A stretch of 8,291 nt of DNA, taken from contig SKXF01000238.1 of the NCBI GenBank assembly GCA_007128555.1, positions 1 through 8,291 on the forward strand, written 5' to 3'. The notes below the pieces were generated by a model. It searched no databases, was not told the origin of the DNA, and was given only the letters and a program-made list of their open reading frames with translations. The translations under genes and the position numbers were made by a program. Each line of letters opens with the position of its first letter. Position 1 is the first letter of the stretch. Shown piece by piece: positions 1-6,422 of this stretch. Source of the DNA: Clostridia bacterium. Its GTDB lineage: Bacteria; Bacillota_E; SLMV01; PUMD01.

Positions 1-151
1 GTTTCACGGTATCGAAACTCAATCCTCTATCTCCCCTGGATTTACCGCATTATCCTCCCCCAGGTTCACGCGCTGCATAATGGAAGCATAAACGTGCACT
101 GGCTGCGGCGGGAGGTCAGGTGTTGTGGATATCCTGGCATGGGCACGACAC

Positions 152-180
152 TTGTGACCGCCTAACCCGGGTGTTATCAT
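152..180 (+). promoter_or_regulatory. Predicted housekeeping-sigma promoter of the rnf operon
   Basis: A -35-like TTGTGA (152-157, 4 of 6 matches to TTGACA) is followed after exactly 17 bases by TATCAT (175-180, 5 of 6 matches to TATAAT). The -10 is preceded directly by TGT, which makes an extended -10 (TGn). Transcription would begin near 186-188 and leave a leader of about 80 bases before rnfC. The site sits in a clear AT-rich dip (about 171-230) in otherwise GC-rich DNA. A near repeat of the -10 region, TGTAATCAT at 190-198, lies 18 bases downstream of TGTTATCAT at 172-180. The call rests on consensus matches only. Confidence 0.5.
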
Positions 181-252
181 ATCAAGAGATGTAATCATCG
201 ATTAAATTGGGTTTTGTTTCTGTGAATATGTCGTCCGCAGATCGAATCTCCT

Positions 253-260
253 GGAGGTGA
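253..260 (+). promoter_or_regulatory. Ribosome-binding site that sets the rnfC start
   Basis: GGAGGTGA is an eight-base match to the complement of the 16S rRNA 3' end. The GTG at 257 lies inside this site and so cannot be the start it serves. The GTG at 269, eight bases downstream, is well placed. This decides the rnfC start in favour of 269. Confidence 0.75.
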
Positions 261-268
261 GAGAGCGA

Positions 269-1579
269 GTGGCCCGAAAAACGTTTCGGGGCGGAGTGCA
301 TCCGCCTGAGTTCAAAGATCTCGCCTGTTCGCGCCCGGTGGAAGTATTGCCCACCCCGGCACGAGTCATTATACCTATGGTGCAACATATGGGTGCGCCT
401 TGCGAGGCGATTGTCAAGAAAGGCGATGCGGTTGCCATGGGTCAGGTGATTGGGGATACAGATGCTTTCGTCAGTGCCCCCATTCACGCCAGTGTATCGG
501 GTATCGTGGAGGCCGTGGGAGAGTGTACGCTGGCGGACGGACGGAAGGTTCCGGCGGTGATCATTGAGTCCGACGGTGAGGATCGTCTGAGTGAAGACAT
601 CAAACCGTCCGGGGATCTTGCAGAACTCACGGGTGAGGACATCAGGAATCTCGTGCGGAAGGCGGGAATCGTGGGCATGGGCGGAGCCGCATTCCCAGCT
701 CACGTCAAGTATTCACCGCCTCCCGATGGTGATGTAGACACCATTATCCTGAATGGTTGCGAGTGTGAGCCCTTTCTAACCTGTGATCACCGGGTGATGA
801 TCGAGCAGGCTGAGGAGATTGTCTTCGGGCTCGAGGTCATCATGAAGGCTTGTGAAGCTGAGCGCGGCGTGATCGGGGTGGAGGACAACACGCCCGATGC
901 GGCCGAGGCATTGCGGCAGGCCATTGGGGACCGACCCTACGAGGTTGTGAGCCTCCAGACCAAGTACCCTGAGGGGGCAGAGAAACAGCTGATCAGCGCC
1001 ATAACAGATCGTGAAGTGCCGTCCGGAGGCCTACCTCTGCATATAGGAGTCGTTGTTAACAACGTTTCAACAGCCGTGGCCATTGCCAGGGCTTTCAAAA
1101 CGGGGATCCCTCTCATTGAGCGTATCGTAACCGTCAGTGGAGATGTGGTTGTCCAGCCCAGGAACTTGAGGGTCAGGCTGGGTACTCCCATTGAGGCGTT
1201 GCTGGAGGCCTGTGGCGGTTTCACCGAGGCCCCGGCCAGGTTGATATCTGGCGGCCCAATGATGGGATTGGCGATCTATGACCTCGATACGCCAGTGACA
1301 AAGGGAACGTCCGGAGTGATCGCTCTCAGTGAGGGGGTTGCTCCTGTCCTCAACGAGGAGCCCTGCATCAGGTGCGGTCGTTGCGTGGAGGCGTGTCCGT
1401 CGTTTCTGATGCCTCTTTACCTGGCGGCTTATCCCGATGAGTCTGCGATGGAGTTCCGACCGCTGGATTGCATAGAGTGCGGTGCCTGTTCATACATCTG
1501 CCCGGCAAACATACACCTGCTACAGCGCATCCGGTTGGCCAAAGCGGAGGCAGCCGCAAGACAGCGAGGGGAGTCGTGA
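269..1579 (+). CDS. rnfC: RnfC, NAD(H)-side flavin/iron-sulfur subunit of the Rnf complex
   Basis: This peripheral cytoplasmic subunit of the ion-translocating ferredoxin:NAD+ oxidoreductase is where NAD+ is reduced (or NADH oxidised). The protein has 436 residues from GTG 269, a typical length for the short RnfC form without the long C-terminal repeats of enterobacterial RsxC. It opens with the RnfC N-terminal domain (FRGGVHPPEFK, about residues 6-16). A glycine-rich flavin/NAD-binding motif GMGGAAFPAHVK lies near 136-147, followed by NGCECEP near 162-168. An SLBB-like stretch covers about 265-320. Two 4Fe-4S motifs close the protein: C366, C369, C372, C376 and C401, C404, C407, C411. An upstream in-frame GTG at 257 would add four residues but sits inside the ribosome-binding site. 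It is the first gene of the operon, 19 bases ahead of rnfD. Identity is very secure from these motifs and the neighbours. Confidence 0.97.
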   Translation: MARKTFRGGVHPPEFKDLACSRPVEVLPTPARVIIPMVQHMGAPCEAIVKKGDAVAMGQVIGDTDAFVSAPIHASVSGIVEAVGECTLADGRKVPAVIIESDGEDRLSEDIKPSGDLAELTGEDIRNLVRKAGIVGMGGAAFPAHVKYSPPPDGDVDTIILNGCECEPFLTCDHRVMIEQAEEIVFGLEVIMKACEAERGVIGVEDNTPDAAEALRQAIGDRPYEVVSLQTKYPEGAEKQLISAITDREVPSGGLPLHIGVVVNNVSTAVAIARAFKTGIPLIERIVTVSGDVVVQPRNLRVRLGTPIEALLEACGGFTEAPARLISGGPMMGLAIYDLDTPVTKGTSGVIALSEGVAPVLNEEPCIRCGRCVEACPSFLMPLYLAAYPDESAMEFRPLDCIECGACSYICPANIHLLQRIRLAKAEAAARQRGES

Positions 1580-1583
1580 ACCC

Positions 1584-1607
1584 GGAGGAATTGGAGGAAT
1601 GACCGTG
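1584..1607 (+). promoter_or_regulatory. Tandem ribosome-binding sites and two possible rnfD starts
   Basis: GGAGGA occurs twice, at 1584-1589 and 1593-1598. The first is nine bases from ATG 1599. The second touches that ATG but is six bases from an in-frame GTG at 1605. Either start is mechanically good; they differ by two residues. ATG 1599 is used here as the stronger codon. Confidence 0.6.
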
Positions 1608-2579
1608 AGCATCAAGGATGGTCTGCAAACATCGAGATTGACCTTAGCTTCATCACCTCACCTGCGTTCGAATGTCACAGTGCGACGGATCATGTCCGAT
1701 GTTGTCATTGCCCTACTCCCGGCCGCTGCGGCAGGTGTGTATTTTTTTGGGATCGATGCCGTGTTTGTCATTGCCAGCGCCGTGCTCGGTGCTACTGGGG
1801 CTGAGGCCCTCGTTGCACGGGTCAGGGGCCGGGAGATTCCACTTTATGATGGAAGCGCCCTGGTCACTGGCCTGCTGCTGGCCCTCACCCTCCCCCCGGG
1901 GGTTCCGCTTTGGATGCCTCTCACCGGAGGTGCCTTCGGCATCGTCGTCGGTAAGTCCCTCTTCGGGGGATTGGGTCTGAATATTTTCAATCCTGCCCTC
2001 GTAGGCCGTGTTTTTCTTGTGGCTTCATTTCCTGTTTCCATGACGACATGGCGCTGGCCGGTTGCCTCCGGAGAATGGATGGCCAGTGGCTTCGATGCTC
2101 TGTCTACCGCCACACCCCTCGATCTGATGCGCCTGCAGGGAGTGGCCACTCCCCTGGGAGATCTGTTTATCGGCCGGGTTGCCGGGAGCCTGGGTGAGAC
2201 GTCTGCTCTCGCCCTACTGGTCGGCGCCGCCTTTCTTCTGATCCGCGGAGTGATTGACTGGCGCATTCCCATTTCATACATAGCTACCGTCATGAGCCTC
2301 GCCGCCATCATGGGTTTTGACCCGACTTTTCACCTGCTCGCTGGGAGCTTGATCCTCGGTGCCTTCTACATGGCAACGGATTATGTTTCCGGGCCTATCA
2401 CGCCCAGGGGCAAACTGGTCTTCGGGGCTGGATGCGGTATCATGACCATGTTGATCCGGGGATACGGGGGCTATCCCGAGGGTGTGACCTACGCGATCCT
2501 GCTGATGAACGCAACGGTGCCGTTGATTGAACGATACACCATTCCAAGAGTCTTCGGATTGAAGAAAATGGAGGTGTGA
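1599..2579 (+). CDS. rnfD: RnfD, integral membrane flavoprotein subunit of the Rnf complex
   Basis: RnfD is a membrane subunit of the NqrB/RnfD family that carries a covalently bound FMN and takes part in ion-coupled electron transfer. The predicted protein has 326 residues, close to the family norm. It is strongly hydrophobic, with membrane segments that include about residues 33-50, 53-70, 86-98, 104-120, 134-147, 202-215, 224-240, 247-262, 274-286 and 296-310. Family landmarks are LYDGSALVTGLLLALTLPP (82-100), GGLGLNIFNPALVGR (123-137) and DYVSGPITPRGK (261-272). The likely flavinylation site is DALSTAT (166-172), with T172 as the FMN-bearing threonine by analogy with the Dxx(S/T)xAT targets of ApbE. 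An upstream in-frame extension to 1482 overlaps the rnfC cluster region and has no ribosome-binding site, so it was not used. The stop lies five bases before the rnfG start. Confidence 0.97.
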   Translation: MTVSIKDGLQTSRLTLASSPHLRSNVTVRRIMSDVVIALLPAAAAGVYFFGIDAVFVIASAVLGATGAEALVARVRGREIPLYDGSALVTGLLLALTLPPGVPLWMPLTGGAFGIVVGKSLFGGLGLNIFNPALVGRVFLVASFPVSMTTWRWPVASGEWMASGFDALSTATPLDLMRLQGVATPLGDLFIGRVAGSLGETSALALLVGAAFLLIRGVIDWRIPISYIATVMSLAAIMGFDPTFHLLAGSLILGAFYMATDYVSGPITPRGKLVFGAGCGIMTMLIRGYGGYPEGVTYAILLMNATVPLIERYTIPRVFGLKKMEV

Positions 2580-2583
2580 CCCC

Positions 2584-3150
2584 GTGCGCAATGTGGTTTA
2601 TCTCGGAGTAGTCCTGATGCTTATATGCTCCGTGAGTGCCGGTGCCCTGGCGGCTACCAACAGGGTGACCCATCCCCTGATCGAGGATCACAGGGCTGCC
2701 ACTCGTGCGGCCGCGATGGCAGAGGTCCTGCCTGGAGCCCGTACCTTTGAGGAGGTCACGGGCGAGTATGAACGTCTTCTGGCCAGATATCCCAATGTGG
2801 ATGCGGTCAGCGTTGGGCAGGCCGATGCTGCAGGCCCTGTTGGTCACGTATTTTCGGTCTCTCCGCCGGGATATGTGGCCGATATTGTCATGCTGGTGGG
2901 CATTTCCGAGGACCAGGTCCTTGGTATACAGATTCTGCGGCAGACGGAGACTCCTGGCCTCGGCGCGTTGGTTGTCCGCGACCGCTTCCTGGATCAGTTT
3001 GACAGGCTGCCTACTGGCGAGCCTGTGGCCCTGACCCGTGACGGGGGAAAGGTCGATGCCGTGGCCGGAGCGACGGTATCGTCCAGGGCCGTGGTCGAAG
3101 GCGTGGAACAGGCGAGGAAGCTGCACGCTGACATCAGGGGAGCGAGGTGA
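2584..3150 (+). CDS. rnfG: RnfG, membrane-anchored covalent-FMN subunit of the Rnf complex
   Basis: RnfG is held in the membrane by one N-terminal helix and places an FMN-binding domain on the outer face, where it exchanges electrons with RnfD. The 188-residue protein starts at GTG 2584, eight bases after GGAGGT (2570-2575), a site that lies inside the end of rnfD. A hydrophobic segment spans about residues 4-24. The FMN-binding domain covers about 85-175 and includes the conserved TETPGLGA (121-128). The flavin attachment motif is DAVAGATVSS (158-167), with T164 as the predicted phosphoester-linked residue. The commonest form of this motif has S or T where this protein has A161; the acceptor threonine is intact. 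The last four bases overlap the rnfE start (GTGA), which suggests translational coupling. Confidence 0.96.
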   Translation: MRNVVYLGVVLMLICSVSAGALAATNRVTHPLIEDHRAATRAAAMAEVLPGARTFEEVTGEYERLLARYPNVDAVSVGQADAAGPVGHVFSVSPPGYVADIVMLVGISEDQVLGIQILRQTETPGLGALVVRDRFLDQFDRLPTGEPVALTRDGGKVDAVAGATVSSRAVVEGVEQARKLHADIRGAR

Positions 3151-3818
3151 GCGCGGTGGACCGACTGTGGCGAGATTTTAACCGAGGGATACTGAAAGAG
3201 AATGCAATACTGCGGCTTGTGTTGGGCATGTGTCCCGCACTAGCTGTGACCACCGCGGCAGTATACGGGTTGGGCATGGGGCTGGCTAGTACGGCGGTCC
3301 TGGTCATGTCAAACTTCTTCATTGCTATGCTACGAAACCTGATACCGCAGAAGATCAGGATCCCGTGTTTCATCGTCGTGATCGCCAGTTTTGTCACCAT
3401 CGTGGACCTGTTCATGGAAGCCTACGTGCCGGATCTGCACCAGGCCCTGGGCATCTTTATACCCCTCATTGTCGTCAATTGTCTCATACTGGGGCGGGCC
3501 GAGGCCTTTGCGTCTCGCAATCCGGTTGTCAATTCCGTGGCGGATGGCCTGGGCATGGGGCTCGGCTTTACCCTCGGTCTGACCGTATTGGGCTCGATCC
3601 GGGAGATCTTGGGCGCCGGGACGCTGTTTGGCTTCGGGATCATGGGATCGGCTTTTCAGCCAGCCCTGATCATGATTCTGCCGCCGGGGGCCTTCCTGAC
3701 CATGGGCTTGTTGATTGGATTTATGAACTGGTGGGACGCGAGGCAACAGAAGATCACAGGCGGGACGCGGAATGGGGTGGCGACCGATGGCGGCGGAGCT
3801 CATCATCATATTCATTAG
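3147..3818 (+). CDS. rnfE: RnfE, integral membrane electron-transfer subunit of the Rnf complex
   Basis: RnfE belongs to the NqrD/RnfE family. With its inverted homologue RnfA it forms the membrane core that binds an iron centre between paired cysteines in Rnf and Nqr structures. The expected cysteines are both present: C29 in LGMCPALAV and C112 in VVNCLILGRAEAFA. About six membrane helices can be placed near residues 21-40, 43-61, 71-92, 99-116, 130-150 and 171-192. The start is GTG 3147, five bases after AGGGGA. An in-frame GTG at 3156 after GAGGTGA is an alternative that would remove three residues. At 223 residues it is slightly long. The extra length is a polar tail ending in A-H-H-H-I-H, encoded where the gene overlaps the rnfA start by 32 bases. 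Confidence 0.96.
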   Translation: MSAVDRLWRDFNRGILKENAILRLVLGMCPALAVTTAAVYGLGMGLASTAVLVMSNFFIAMLRNLIPQKIRIPCFIVVIASFVTIVDLFMEAYVPDLHQALGIFIPLIVVNCLILGRAEAFASRNPVVNSVADGLGMGLGFTLGLTVLGSIREILGAGTLFGFGIMGSAFQPALIMILPPGAFLTMGLLIGFMNWWDARQQKITGGTRNGVATDGGGAHHHIH

Positions 3819-4386
3819 TGCCGCGCTGATCAACAACGTTGTCCTGATCCGTTTTCTCGGGATTTGCCCTTACCTGGGGGTGTCCAGGACCCTGTCGATG
3901 GCCAAGGGCATGGGGGCCGCGGTGGTTTTCGTCATGACCATTTCATCGGTGGTTACCTGGCTCTTGCAGCACTATGTGTTGATTCCTCGAGGCATTGAGT
4001 ACCTGCAGACCGTCGCCTTTATCCTGGTGATTGCGACGCTGGTGCAGTTCGTCGAAATGGTCATGCTCAAGTACAGCTCGTCCTTGTACCGGGCCCTTGG
4101 TGTTTACCTGCCCCTTATTACCACCAACTGTGCCATCATGGGTATTGCCCTGTTGAACATCACGGGTGGATATGACTTTATGCAGACGATATTTCATGCG
4201 ATCGGAGCAGGCGTAGGATTCGTAATCGCCATTGTGCTCTTCGCCGGTATACGCGAGAGATTGGACCGGGCAGATGTTCCCTATGCTTTCCAGGGCACAC
4301 CCATTGCCCTGGTCGTTGCAGCTCTGCTGTCCATGGCATTTATGGGTTTCAGTGGCTTCAATATTTCCGGCTTATTTGGTTTCTGA
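3787..4386 (+). CDS. rnfA: RnfA, integral membrane electron-transfer subunit of the Rnf complex
   Basis: RnfA belongs to the NqrE/RnfA family, is the inverted-topology homologue of RnfE, and forms the central membrane pair with it. The 199-residue protein matches family length. The N-terminus after ATG 3787 reads like a standard RnfA start (IIIFISAALINNVVLIRFLG, residues 6-25). This is the reason to prefer it over the in-frame ATG at 3772, which would add five residues. GGGGTGG at 3774-3780 is six bases upstream of the chosen start. The metal-site cysteines are C27 in LGICPYLGVS and C115 in ITTNCAIMG. Six membrane helices fit near residues 4-24, 41-60, 73-94, 105-124, 137-155 and 172-190. The gene overlaps rnfE by 32 bases and is followed by a 42-base gap before rnfB. 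Confidence 0.97.
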   Translation: MAAELIIIFISAALINNVVLIRFLGICPYLGVSRTLSMAKGMGAAVVFVMTISSVVTWLLQHYVLIPRGIEYLQTVAFILVIATLVQFVEMVMLKYSSSLYRALGVYLPLITTNCAIMGIALLNITGGYDFMQTIFHAIGAGVGFVIAIVLFAGIRERLDRADVPYAFQGTPIALVVAALLSMAFMGFSGFNISGLFGF

Positions 4387-4419
4387 TTCTGGGACAGTCG
4401 TGTTCTCAGATTCGAATGT

Positions 4420-4434
4420 GAGGTGATGATGGTG
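4420..4434 (+). promoter_or_regulatory. rnfB ribosome-binding site merged with four tandem start codons
   Basis: GAGGTGA (4420-4426) runs into the in-frame codons GTG, ATG, ATG and GTG (4423, 4426, 4429, 4432). The first two overlap the binding site. ATG 4429 is three to four bases from it and GTG 4432 six to seven. ATG 4429 is taken as the start for its codon strength, but GTG 4432 has the better spacing. The choice changes the protein by one residue. Confidence 0.55.
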
Positions 4435-5247
4435 CTAGAACCGGTTGTAACCTTGATGGTACTGGGTCTTTTGTTTGGGGCAGGCCTCGCTTTTGCTTCT
4501 CGCGTGCTTTCTGTGAAACGGGATGAACGGATCGAGGCTATAGAGGCGATGCTTCCCGGGGCCAACTGCGGTGCCTGTGGATTTGGAGGTTGTGGCTCTT
4601 TCAGTGAAGCCGTCGTTGGTGGCGAAGCCCCCGTCACGGGATGCAGCGTGGCTAGTAGTGAGGTGCTGGCCAAGATGGCAGAGCTGGTCGGTGATGGTGA
4701 AGAGATTGACAGCTCGGCGGCGAGAAACGTGGCCACGGTGCGATGCCGTGGGACCGCAGACGCAGCCAAGATCCGTTTCAACTATGCCGGTGTGAAGAAC
4801 TGTGCCGCGATGGGTGCCATAGGAGGAGGGCACAAAGAGTGTGAATTTGGCTGCCTGGGGGGTGGCACCTGTGTGGAGGCCTGCCCCTTTGATGCCATCC
4901 ACATGGGCGATGGCGGCATCCCTGTTGTGGACGCCAGCCGATGCACGGCATGCCGCAAGTGCGTTGCGGCCTGCCCCAGGGGCCTCATCGATATGGCACC
5001 CGAGAATTGTCCTGTACTCCTTGTCTGCCAGGCGGAGCTCGGTCCACGGGATGCGAGGGGGATCTGTACCTATGCGTGCCTGGGATGTGGGCTCTGTGCG
5101 AGACGCTGTCCGCAGGATGCCATTGTGATGGAGAACTACCTTCCAGTGATTGACTTTGATAAGTGCGATGCCTGTGGCACCTGTGTGCAGGCTTGCCCTA
5201 AAGACTGCCTGCTGGGGCCATCCCGTTCGGTCGATGGGGCCGATTGA
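4429..5247 (+). CDS. rnfB: RnfB, iron-sulfur subunit that accepts electrons from ferredoxin
   Basis: RnfB is anchored by one N-terminal helix (about residues 4-24) and faces the cytoplasm, where it is the entry point for electrons from reduced ferredoxin. Its first cluster motif is the RnfB signature ANCGACGFGGCGSF, with C47, C50, C55 and C72. Two ferredoxin-like pairs follow. The first is C138, C142, C148, C152 with C162, C165, C168, C172. The second is C207, C210, C213, C217 with C236, C239, C242, C246. Further cysteines (C106, C125, C184, C190, C203, C250) are not assigned. At 272 residues with about five 4Fe-4S motifs, it is the long form known from clostridial and other anaerobe complexes, well beyond the roughly 190-residue enterobacterial RsxB. 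It is the last gene of the operon. Identity is secure; the cluster count is read from cysteine spacing only. Confidence 0.97.
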   Translation: MVLEPVVTLMVLGLLFGAGLAFASRVLSVKRDERIEAIEAMLPGANCGACGFGGCGSFSEAVVGGEAPVTGCSVASSEVLAKMAELVGDGEEIDSSAARNVATVRCRGTADAAKIRFNYAGVKNCAAMGAIGGGHKECEFGCLGGGTCVEACPFDAIHMGDGGIPVVDASRCTACRKCVAACPRGLIDMAPENCPVLLVCQAELGPRDARGICTYACLGCGLCARRCPQDAIVMENYLPVIDFDKCDACGTCVQACPKDCLLGPSRSVDGAD

Positions 5248-5493
5248 CCGGGGGCACCGGCTTGAAGGATTTACTGACGATTCGGTGGGGTCGACAGCCT
5301 TGGCCTCACCTTTTTCGTGGGTGGTGCCGCCGGTCCCATGGCAGGTGAGATTCTCCTTCGAGCCGGCAACGCGGGATCAAACTTCACGGTCCGACCGGGA
5401 TGCAGATGCCCGGTATTGGTTCTGGCAGCACCACTGCACGGCCCCACCTTTTTGCCCCCTGGAAAGGGGCCTTATGTTCCTGAACTGACCCTG
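5248..5493. other. Convergent spacer between rnfB and the lipoprotein gene
   Basis: The stretch lies between two convergent stops, so it should hold terminators for both genes, but none is canonical. GCCCC (5454-5458) and GGGGC (5466-5470) can form a short hairpin with loop CTGGAAA. The T run beside it precedes the stem on the + strand, which is the wrong side for a terminator on either strand. CCCTG (5489-5493) and CAGGG (5499-5503) can pair across the lipoprotein stop codon, again without a T run. Open frames cross the stretch on the + strand, but they lack a ribosome-binding site and resemble no protein I know. Confidence 0.4.
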
Positions 5494-6126
5494 CTACTCA
5501 GGGATCAAGTCTGGCATTCGCTCAATGGGATCGTCGAGTGTGAAATGTCCCCCAAGGCTGACTCCTTTTTCGCCTTCCACCAGGATCAGGACCCGATTCA
5601 CATCGGGGAACTCGGTGAGTGTATTGACGATGCCTGCGATGACCAGGGTCTCACCGGTTGAGCCCGATGCGTATTGTCGAACGTGATCGCTGAAGTCTGC
5701 AGTGGCCAGACCGTCATTGTCAATCTGCAGAGATAGAACCTCGGTCTCTCGCGGAAGGATGGGCGATAGGGGTCCCCCCGGATCGGGTCCCCGGATCAGC
5801 TCGGCCAGCGCAGCTTCCCTGAGATTATCGGCTCCCTCCGGAGTGCGGATCACCGGGACGGTGAACATGTCGGTGGCCGTGGTGAGGCCCATGTAGACCA
5901 CGACCTTCATGTCGCCGTTCTCATCTGCCAGGGGCGATGATTCGAGTTGTTGCAGCCGGGCTTCAAGAGCGGCCTCTCGGGATCGCAGCTCGTCGATTTC
6001 TTCCTGTAGCGCCTCAGCATCGCCGTTTCCAGGTGCGCGTGCAAACTGGCATCCGGAAAGGATGACGAGAAGCGCCAGCGATGCAATGAAAGCACAGCAA
6101 CGAACGGATGTGCGTGTTGACAGCAT
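5494..6126 (-). CDS. GerMN-domain lipoprotein
   Basis: This is a predicted exported lipoprotein of 210 residues. A signal peptide with a hydrophobic core (about residues 11-23) ends in the lipobox LSGC, giving C26 as the lipid-bearing residue. A glutamate- and arginine-rich stretch (about 37-63) looks like a short coiled coil. The rest (about 73-195) fits the GerMN domain found in spore germination protein GerM and in many lipoproteins of Bacillota, Actinomycetota and cyanobacteria. Landmarks are AALAELIRGP (105-114), an LSLQIDNDGLATADFSD segment (131-147) and NTLTEFPDVNRVLILVEG (168-185). The exact role of such proteins is unsettled; cell-wall or envelope work in sporulation is known for GerM itself. 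ATG 6126 follows GGGAG by ten bases. The gene points toward rnfB and lies 345 bases downstream of ileS, probably with its own promoter. A link to sporulation cannot be claimed from this window. Confidence 0.85.
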   Translation of the reverse strand: MLSTRTSVRCCAFIASLALLVILSGCQFARAPGNGDAEALQEEIDELRSREAALEARLQQLESSPLADENGDMKVVVYMGLTTATDMFTVPVIRTPEGADNLREAALAELIRGPDPGGPLSPILPRETEVLSLQIDNDGLATADFSDHVRQYASGSTGETLVIAGIVNTLTEFPDVNRVLILVEGEKGVSLGGHFTLDDPIERMPDLIPE

Positions 6127-6167
6127 TGGATGTCGTCTCCCTTCTCACACAACGGAGCGCAAGGATG

Positions 6168-6185
6168 CTCCCCTTCGTTGGGGAG
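6168..6185 (-). promoter_or_regulatory. Hairpin in the leader of the lipoprotein gene
   Basis: CTCCCC and GGGGAG form a perfect six-base stem around a six-base loop (TTCGTT on the + strand, AACGAA on the - strand), about 42 bases upstream of the lipoprotein start. The same bases can pair differently. On the + strand AACG and GAGC (6151-6158) are complementary to CGTT and GCTC at the far side (6176-6179 and 6167-6170), so two exclusive folds are possible. No T run follows. A regulatory role is only a possibility. Confidence 0.25.
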
Positions 6186-6422
6186 GTGAAATGCGCCCCT
6201 AGCCATGTACCTTGGTACCTCTGGTCCCCCCGCAACCTACCTGCGGTGTCTATGGTATTCTCCCCGATCGATGGTTTGACTACACCCTTCTGACAGGCGT
6301 CTTCGATTGAGAGTGTTGTGGACGATCTTGCGGAATACGAGGTTTCTGCCTGACCCGTGAAAGGGTCCCGTTTACCTGGCATCCTTCGTTATGAGCCCAT
6401 GGACAGCCTCGCTGCATGCTGT

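Noticed and set aside
1..165. A 54-codon open frame reaching in from the left edge and ending at TAA 163-165
   Set aside because: Its translation shows no familiar motif, has unusual residue content for this genome, and the other two frames look no worse. It could be the tail of an upstream gene, but nothing supports it.
182..703. A 173-codon - strand frame opposite rnfC
   Set aside because: It overlaps the conserved rnfC coding region and the rnf promoter, and its protein is rich in H and R without motifs, as expected of a shadow frame.
5454..5470. GCCCC/GGGGC hairpin as an rnf operon terminator
   Set aside because: The T run lies before the stem on the + strand, so it does not follow the hairpin on either strand.
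5150..5661. Two overlapping + strand frames (5150-5488 and 5317-5661) after rnfB
   Set aside because: One begins inside rnfB and the other runs into the convergent lipoprotein gene. Neither has a ribosome-binding site or a recognisable domain.
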